From assembly GCF_003369915.1 (NCBI RefSeq), contig NC_046675.1, forward strand, positions 26,102,001 to 26,166,000: DNA of 64,000 nt. The letters are read 5' to 3'. Below are positions 58,501-64,000 of this stretch, in pieces. Below the pieces are notes generated by a model. The model was not told the origin of the DNA and did not search any database. It saw only the letters and a list, made by a program, of their open reading frames with translations. Position 1 is the first letter of the stretch. Each line of letters begins with the position of its first letter. The stretch is from Drosophila miranda (taxonomy: Eukaryota; Arthropoda; Insecta; Diptera; Drosophilidae). The position numbers were made by a program, and so were the translations under genes.

Positions 58501-59344
58501 TTGGCCATTTTGGGAGTTCGTCTTGCGGTTTTGGTGGACCATAGAACTGGGAGCCTCCTTGGTGTTGTTCATTGTGGCCCTGAAGACGCCTTTGTACTGT
58601 CTGCTGTTGTTGGTTCTGTTTTTCTATAGGATCGCGGTGTTGTCCGCGCTGTTGTGGAAGTTGCTGCTGCTGCTGCTGCTGCTGCTTTCCGCCCCAGCCT
58701 TCCCCGGCCTTATCGCGCCTCTTCTGACACCTTTGTGTCTGCCATTCTCCTTGCTCCTCTTCCTGCTTCTGCTTCTGCAAGCCAGAGGCGGCAGGACCTC
58801 CATATGGAGGGTGAGTAACCTGTTCTCCAGCTAAAGATTCGTGAAGAAGAGTGGAAGAATTAATGGTAAGTAATCGATACACGGACCTGCGCTAACAAGT
58901 CTAAAGCAAAACAAAATACCCTCAATGGACCGCGATTTATCAAGGTCGCGGTTATTTTGTAACTAAATTTCAAAGCTTCATTGCTACCCACTTGAAATGG
59001 AAACCATCAAGTATGCCTTTGAATAAAATGTCAAAGTTTACTAAATTTTTTTTGTTAAATTCGAACGAAATGTTACCCTCTAAAGGTAGCTTTTCTGATA
59101 GAAACATAGCTAAAAAGTCGCGATTCATCTAGGGGTCTACTGCTATTTGGCTACATTCTGAGCAACGTATATGGAGGCCGTATATCGCACATTCACAGAA
59201 CTCAGGAAGGTCCGCTGAAATTGCAGCTCATTCCTCCCAAAACGTACATCTTAAAAGTAAACAACGTACAGCCAGGGTCAAAACAATCCTTCACTTACCT
59301 TTTAGTTGATGCTGTTGGAGGGGCTTGCCGAAGTACCGCTTCAT
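55588..59344 (-). CDS. AGO2: A7: Argonaute2, complete
   Basis: Exons E1 59344..59299, E2 58830..58166, E3 58098..58010, E4 57951..57345, E5 57250..56906, E6 56845..56198, E7 56129..55759, E8 55678..55588. All introns are GT-AG and phases agree, giving 954 codons (953 aa). E1-E2 carry a Q/G-rich tail with an eight-Q run, then the N domain. E3-E4 cover L1 and PAZ, E5 covers L2/MID, E6-E8 cover MID/PIWI. The slicer tetrad is D704, E about 745, D776 and H912, and the protein ends PMYFV, so it should be catalytically competent. Start at MKRYFGKPLQQ is chosen because only the E1 donor phase matches the E2 acceptor TTTAG|CTGGAG. Intron 1 is ~470 nt, the rest 58-94 nt. Confidence 0.95.
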
Positions 59345-59814
59345 GGTTGGTTTGGTTGGTTTTTCGGCATTCGGTTTATATTCTAATCGGAATAAATTTA
59401 ATTTATTGAACAAATTCGCATGGGTACTTTTCACTTTCAGTTTTGTATTTCACTCACTATTTTCCTTTCCCATTTTTATATTTTTTATTATTTTTATTTT
59501 TGTCGAATTTTATATCTGTTCCCGACGACTGAATTGTTTCGAATGACTGCAATATTTATTTCCTGTTTTCTGATGCCAAACTTTTTACTCTAAATATGTT
59601 TGACGTATAGCACTGTGCTGTGTGATCGATTCTAATAATCTTGTAGTTGAATCTGTAGTAAATGATTAATTTTCATTTGGTGTGCAGTTAGTTGGTGCTC
59701 AATTAAGAAATTCTGCTTTTCAACTATCCTAGGAATTCTCTAAATAACATTTTTTATACCGGGTACTCGAAGGGTTTAGGGATACTGCTATTTATATTTC
59801 AGACCTAACAATAA
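59345..59814. other. A7 upstream region
   Basis: AT-rich promoter-side sequence, with the TATACCGGGTACTCGAAGGG piece near 59755, ending at CAGACCTAACAATAAA. No gene. Confidence 0.5.
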
Positions 59815-60863
59815 ACGAGGGGGAACGTTGTGAGTTGCTGCGGAGACCGCAACTCTAAATTTATACCCGATACTAAGTCAGTACGGCTCTCCTCCGGCAG
59901 ACGTCGCTAATATTAAACGACACGACAAAGAATGCGTGCGAGAGAGACAGAAAATCAGTCTGAGCGTGACGTCGGGCGCTGCGTAGCCAGTGCAAATTTA
60001 TTTGTTCCTTTTGGCTATAAAAATTATCTGATCTGATACAGATTCAGCAACCTAATAGATATGATCATTATCTATGATTCTGCGTTTTTAGTTTTCTCGA
60101 ATGTGCAATATTGTGGATGCAACAGATTGAGGCGAAATTCTAAGATATACGTTTTATAGTGAGATCTAACAGAAGTGCGGATACCAAATTTGGTTACTCT
60201 AGCCTTAATAGTCTCTGAGATTTGTGGATGCCCCAGATTTTCGTCCTTTGCGGGGGCGGAAGGGGGTGTGGCGAAATTTGGACACGAAACGGTCAAGGTC
60301 CGATATCACAGGAGTGTGGATACCAAATTTGGTTGCTCTGGCTCTTATAGGTTCTGAGATCCTTAAACTCATATTTTGCAATTGGCAAAACCGACAATGA
60401 AACCTGTGTGTAAGAGAGAGACAGAGCGAGAAAGAATGAAATTGTTTTCTTGATTCTGGCTATAATAATTATACGATTGAGATTTTACACTCTAGAACAT
60501 ATAGTCATCCTCTACGATTCTGCGTTTTTGGTTTTCTCGTATCTTTAAAATTGTGGATGCCACAGATTTTCGTCCTTTGTGGGGGCGGAAGTGGGCGGGG
60601 CGAAGTTTTGAAATATTTTTGTAGCAGTGACATGACAGAAGTCTGGATCCAAAACAACGTTGCTCTAGCTCTTATAGTCTTTGAGCACTAGGCGATGAAG
60701 GGGACGGACAGACAGACAGGGCTCAATCGACTCGGCTATTGATGCTGATCAAGAATATATATACTTTATGGGGTCGGAAACGATTCCTTCTGGACGTTAC
60801 ACACATCCACTTTTACCACAAATCTAATATACCCCAATACTCATTTTGAGTATCGGGTATAAA
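59815..60863. mobile_element. DINE-1/INE-1-like element (D6)
   Basis: Long form like D3, including the same shortened internal repeat (CAACAGATTGAGGCGAAATT here, CAACAGATTGGGGCGAAATT in D3). The uninterrupted equivalent of the LTR-element insertion site is at about 60050-60060. Confidence 0.8.
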
Positions 60864-61690
60864 AAATAAATATTTACCAAAATTTATATATATTTACACT
60901 ATAAAGCTGTAGCTTACAGCTTTGCTTGGGGTGCGGTTTTTGATCAAAGGCGACAGAATCATTTTACAACTACAGGATATAACTTTGTTTTAAACACTAA
61001 AAGTTATCTTCCGTTCTGGTACAGTTTTTTCCAGTAGCCAGTATTGTTTTCTGAAGCTAATGTCGCTTTGCTAGTTATGTAGTTATTCCAAGTTAGTGTG
61101 GTTGTCCAGGTGGATCCGCACGTATTTAGATGACTTGGTGGCTGCGATAGCTGACCCATTTCTTTATGGGGTCACCCTCCGTTTGGAGGTATATATTTTC
61201 TTTTTGGTCTGCCATTAATTTATTTGGATGTCATTTTTTTAAGCAATATAATCAAGACACCAACATTTTCGGAAGTTTGAAGGTTGGTAGATGTAGAAAG
61301 CTATTCTTTAACTTATCATTTTTAGACTCTTGAAGATCGTTTTATAAAAATGAGCAAACGTTTTTTTTTAACATAGAATTAATATTATTTTGTTTGCTTG
61401 CTAAGATTTCATATCAGTGTTGGTTTCTACATATGTTTATTTATACTGGAAAGCGAATCATATACATATGTATATATGTAACCATAAATATTTGCAAGGT
61501 TATTCGACGGTTCTTGTAATTTCATTTGTAAACAGTTTCAGATAGGGTTAATTTTTATTTAAAAAATTATATTAATGAACTATACATCCGATCGCGTTTT
61601 ATACATTTACTGACGCTAGAAGTCAGCAACGAGCTGAACTTGTAGATAGGCAACGCCATCAAAACTAAGTTTATAAAAAACCTATGCGTG
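60864..61690. other. Unit spacer S6
   Basis: As S1, with the 66-codon relic stopped near 61009. An ATATGTATATATGTAACC expansion lies near 61467. No gene. Confidence 0.5.
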
Positions 61691-62878
61691 TCATGTGGGG
61701 TTGTTCCGTTTGTTTGATCGCAACCGCGCTAGTCCAGTTCGCTCTTCCTCTTCGTCGCTTGTATACTGATGCATGCTTGTTCCGCTAACACCCCCCACAC
61801 GTACAGAAGATGTGGCCTGCATTAGATCTTGGTCAGGGGCGTTTCGATTCTCGTATAGCAGCACTTTAAGTGTTTCTTCGTAAATACGTGCCTCAGGAAA
61901 TTCCACTTTAGTATGTTTTCGATCAGTTGCATAAACTATAGAAGTACAACACACTTCAGCAACCTTTTTTCCGTGCCCATAAAAGGACCAGCAACATATT
62001 TCTCTTGGTCCTATAACATCTTTGATGAATAAAATGCGTTCGTTGAAACGCAGAGAGAACTTGTCGAAAAGTTCAATATTTTTTAATAAATTGTCATCGG
62101 ATGTGCTTGTGTATGAATACTTGTTGTTTTGTCGCTGCACCACTAAAATAACAGCCGGTTTCGAAGACGCGCTGATTAGAAGTTGTTGCTCTTTTTGCGA
62201 AGTTATCAATGGAATGCGGCAAATGGGTTTTGGCTCAATGTGTGCATATAGTGCCCGTTCACATGACAATGCAAGCTCGGTAATGCAGTAGTATTTTGAT
62301 TCTGCAAGTAGCTCAGCTATTTCTTTGTTAGTTTCGGGTAATGGGACACTGCCATCGCGCAAGAAGTTGAGTATGATTCCAAAATGGTTTCCACAGCGAT
62401 CTATTAGTATCCAACCTGCAACGTGAATTTTTGTATACATATTACAGAATAATTTCAATGTAAATTAATTACCTTCTGAATCAGTTAGCACCTCCATGCG
62501 ACCACTAAACATAGCGCTTAGCATTGTATCATTATGCTTCGTCAGTGTTCCGATTGTAGTATAATATAAGCGACCACCAACATTCAGCTTGACATACTGA
62601 GACGAATGCCCTTTTAACAGCACTTTCTGATCACCGGACATGGCTTCAGACTGCTTGGCATGAAGCACAAATTGGTGGCTACTTTCTGCAGGTGCCAAAA
62701 TCACTTTGTCTTGTAGAGCGGAACCCAGGTCTTCAATGCAGCAAGCTATTTCTTTTGGTGCACCTATGACACCAACGCCCTTTTGTTTGGAGCTTTGGCA
62801 AACGCTATCTTTTGCGTTGCTTACGCTCGCACAATCCTCCAGCGCTATGGGATCAATTTTGACGAATGTATTAGCCAC
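61691..62878 (-). CDS. K6: KCTD/BACURD, intact
   Basis: Exon 1 is 62878..62473 and exon 2 is 62415..61691; 376 aa with the same C-terminal NNPT end as K1. It has GGRLYY and TLTKH as in K1, IGPRE as in K5, and KHTKVEF as in K2. BTB residues about 95-195 are complete. Confidence 0.9.
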
Positions 62879-63660
62879 GATGAAGAACTAAATCCAATTT
62901 GGTTACAAAGAAAATCAGTTTGCAAAATTATCTCTACATCAAAACGGACAGTCAATAAAACTATATATCGATAAAAAGTTATATTTCCGATACTTTCTTT
63001 ATTTTCATCCCTGGCATCGGAATATTTTGTCTAGGGCACATACAAAATATTAACATAATCAAGTATGCTTTGATATATTTTTTTGTATGTGTTGCTTGTT
63101 TTGGGACTTTGAAAGGTTTTCCTCCGTAAGAACGGCAATTTTGTCAATTTGTGCTCAAGGTACCTGATTTTGGACGTCGAAAAAAAAACGGCCGGCGACA
63201 AATATGCGAAATAGCAGAGTAAAAAGAACAGACGACCTTTCATTTTGTCGAAATGAAAATGTTTTCGTTTAGAAAACGTAGCAACCTTACGGAATGTGAA
63301 AACGGGAGCACCAATGGGCGGGACGTCACGCCTAATTGATTAGAAATAGTCAGTCCGCGCTCAAAGGTGTTTGGAACAATTCGCAAATTCTTTCGAATAC
63401 AAAGCCTTCCTAAATAGTGGAAAATATCTCGCCGTCTCTTTTCCTCAGGAATTCGAATTATCAAAACATAAAATAAAAATATATGTAAAAATGCTCTCTT
63501 GGTTTGTATTTTACAAAAAAATGTTGACATATCACCCAGTCATACCGAATGGTTTTAGGCAACATATATATAAAATCAGCAACGCGATTTTAAATATAAA
63601 CCTTTCCAGGGCTATCAAACGGAAGTTAAGTAAACAAATGAATAAAATAGTTTGATATCA
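62879..63660. other. KCTD upstream region P6
   Basis: As P1, with the DRE near 62966 and the same overlapping small frames on both strands. No gene supported. Confidence 0.5.
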
Positions 63661-64000
63661 GCTACCGTATCAATTAGATGCGCTTTTTGTGCTTGTTGTT
63701 CGTATTATTACGTTATTACGTATATGTATTATTATTATGAACCATACTAATACTCTGCTTAGACGAGAGTGGAGCGGACGTTGTCCTGGTCCAGCAACCA
63801 TGACATTTTACATTTAAGTTCTAGAAAATCATACCCTGGTTGTTTAAATGACCTCGGAGTCCTACATGATTATAAGTTGTGTTTTAACAGCCATATAGCC
63901 GCAACAGTAAATAAAGCTAAGAGTGTTTTAGCGATCATCAAGCTTTGGTTTAAGAAGTTTGACGACCCGTACATGACGAAAAACTGTATATCTTGTTAGT
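63661..64000 (+). mobile_element. Non-LTR retrotransposon remnant (block E, cut by window edge)
   Basis: Start of another RT piece 1 (DYKLCFNSHIAATVNKAK, then KKFDDPYMTK). It lacks the ~25-bp segment also absent from block D and has the TTACG duplication seen in block B. Confidence 0.7.

Larger units (their letters stand above)
1..64000. repeat. Tandem amplicon array of KCTD and Argonaute2 genes
   Basis: The same ordered set of segments (DINE-1, spacer, KCTD gene, upstream region, non-LTR fragments, Argonaute2, flank) recurs across the window, always in the same orientation. The KCTD start codon recurs at 2408, 18975, 40478, 50698 and 62878, with a truncated copy ending at 30391, giving spacings of roughly 16.6, 11.4, 10.1, 10.2 and 12.2 kb. 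Copies differ by few substitutions but by many indels and rearrangements. This is the pattern of recent unequal exchange or gene conversion in an ampliconic region. Y or neo-Y location is a guess from known obscura-group biology, not visible here. Confidence 0.93.

Noticed and set aside
1..64000. CRISPR-like array or bacterial mobile island
   Set aside because: The repeats are kilobase-scale genes and transposons with spliced introns; no short regularly spaced repeats exist.

Overview
The window looks like insect DNA from a Drosophila of the obscura group (pseudoobscura / persimilis / miranda type). Its short introns (57-80 nt), its RNAi Argonaute2 proteins with Q-rich N-termini, and its abundant DINE-1/INE-1-like Helentron repeats all fit. 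That lineage is known for repeated Argonaute2 duplication and for sex-chromosome gene amplification. Species and chromosome are inferences. Nothing here is bacterial.

The whole 64 kb is one head-to-tail amplified array. Read along the + strand, a unit is: DINE-1-like repeat; a 500-800 bp AT-rich spacer; a minus-strand BTB/POZ gene of the KCTD10/KCTD13/TNFAIP1 (BACURD) family; its upstream region with a DRE motif; about 2.4 kb of dead non-LTR retrotransposon pieces; then one or more minus-strand Argonaute2 genes with their flanks; then the next DINE-1. I count six KCTD copies (K1-K6) and seven Argonaute2 copies (A1-A7), plus three orphan Argonaute2 first-exon fragments. Unit spacing varies from about 10 to 16.6 kb because units differ in Argonaute2 content and deletions.

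Region by region: 1-17,000 holds K1, a retroelement graveyard and three Argonaute2 copies in a row (A1 mosaic remnant, A2 chimeric at its 3' end, A3 truncated at its N-terminus). 17,000-28,100 holds K2 (frameshifted) and the intact A4. 28,100-38,500 holds K3 (truncated), joined through about 200 bp of foreign sequence to a 5' Argonaute2 fragment (A5), then a DINE-1 split by a young 5.36-kb Gypsy/Ty3-type LTR retrotransposon at 32,274-37,633. 38,500-49,000 holds K4 and the dead A6. 49,000-60,900 holds K5 and the intact A7. 60,900-64,000 holds K6 and the start of the next retroelement block.

By reading exons and splice sites, A4 (951 aa) and A7 (953 aa) are complete Argonaute2 proteins with all four slicer residues. 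K1 and K6 (376 aa) and K4 and K5 (384 aa) are complete KCTD genes. The biologically interesting content is co-amplification of an siRNA effector and a Cullin-3 adaptor. Around the intact genes are truncated, chimeric and DINE-1-capped Argonaute2 derivatives, some of which still have open reading frames.
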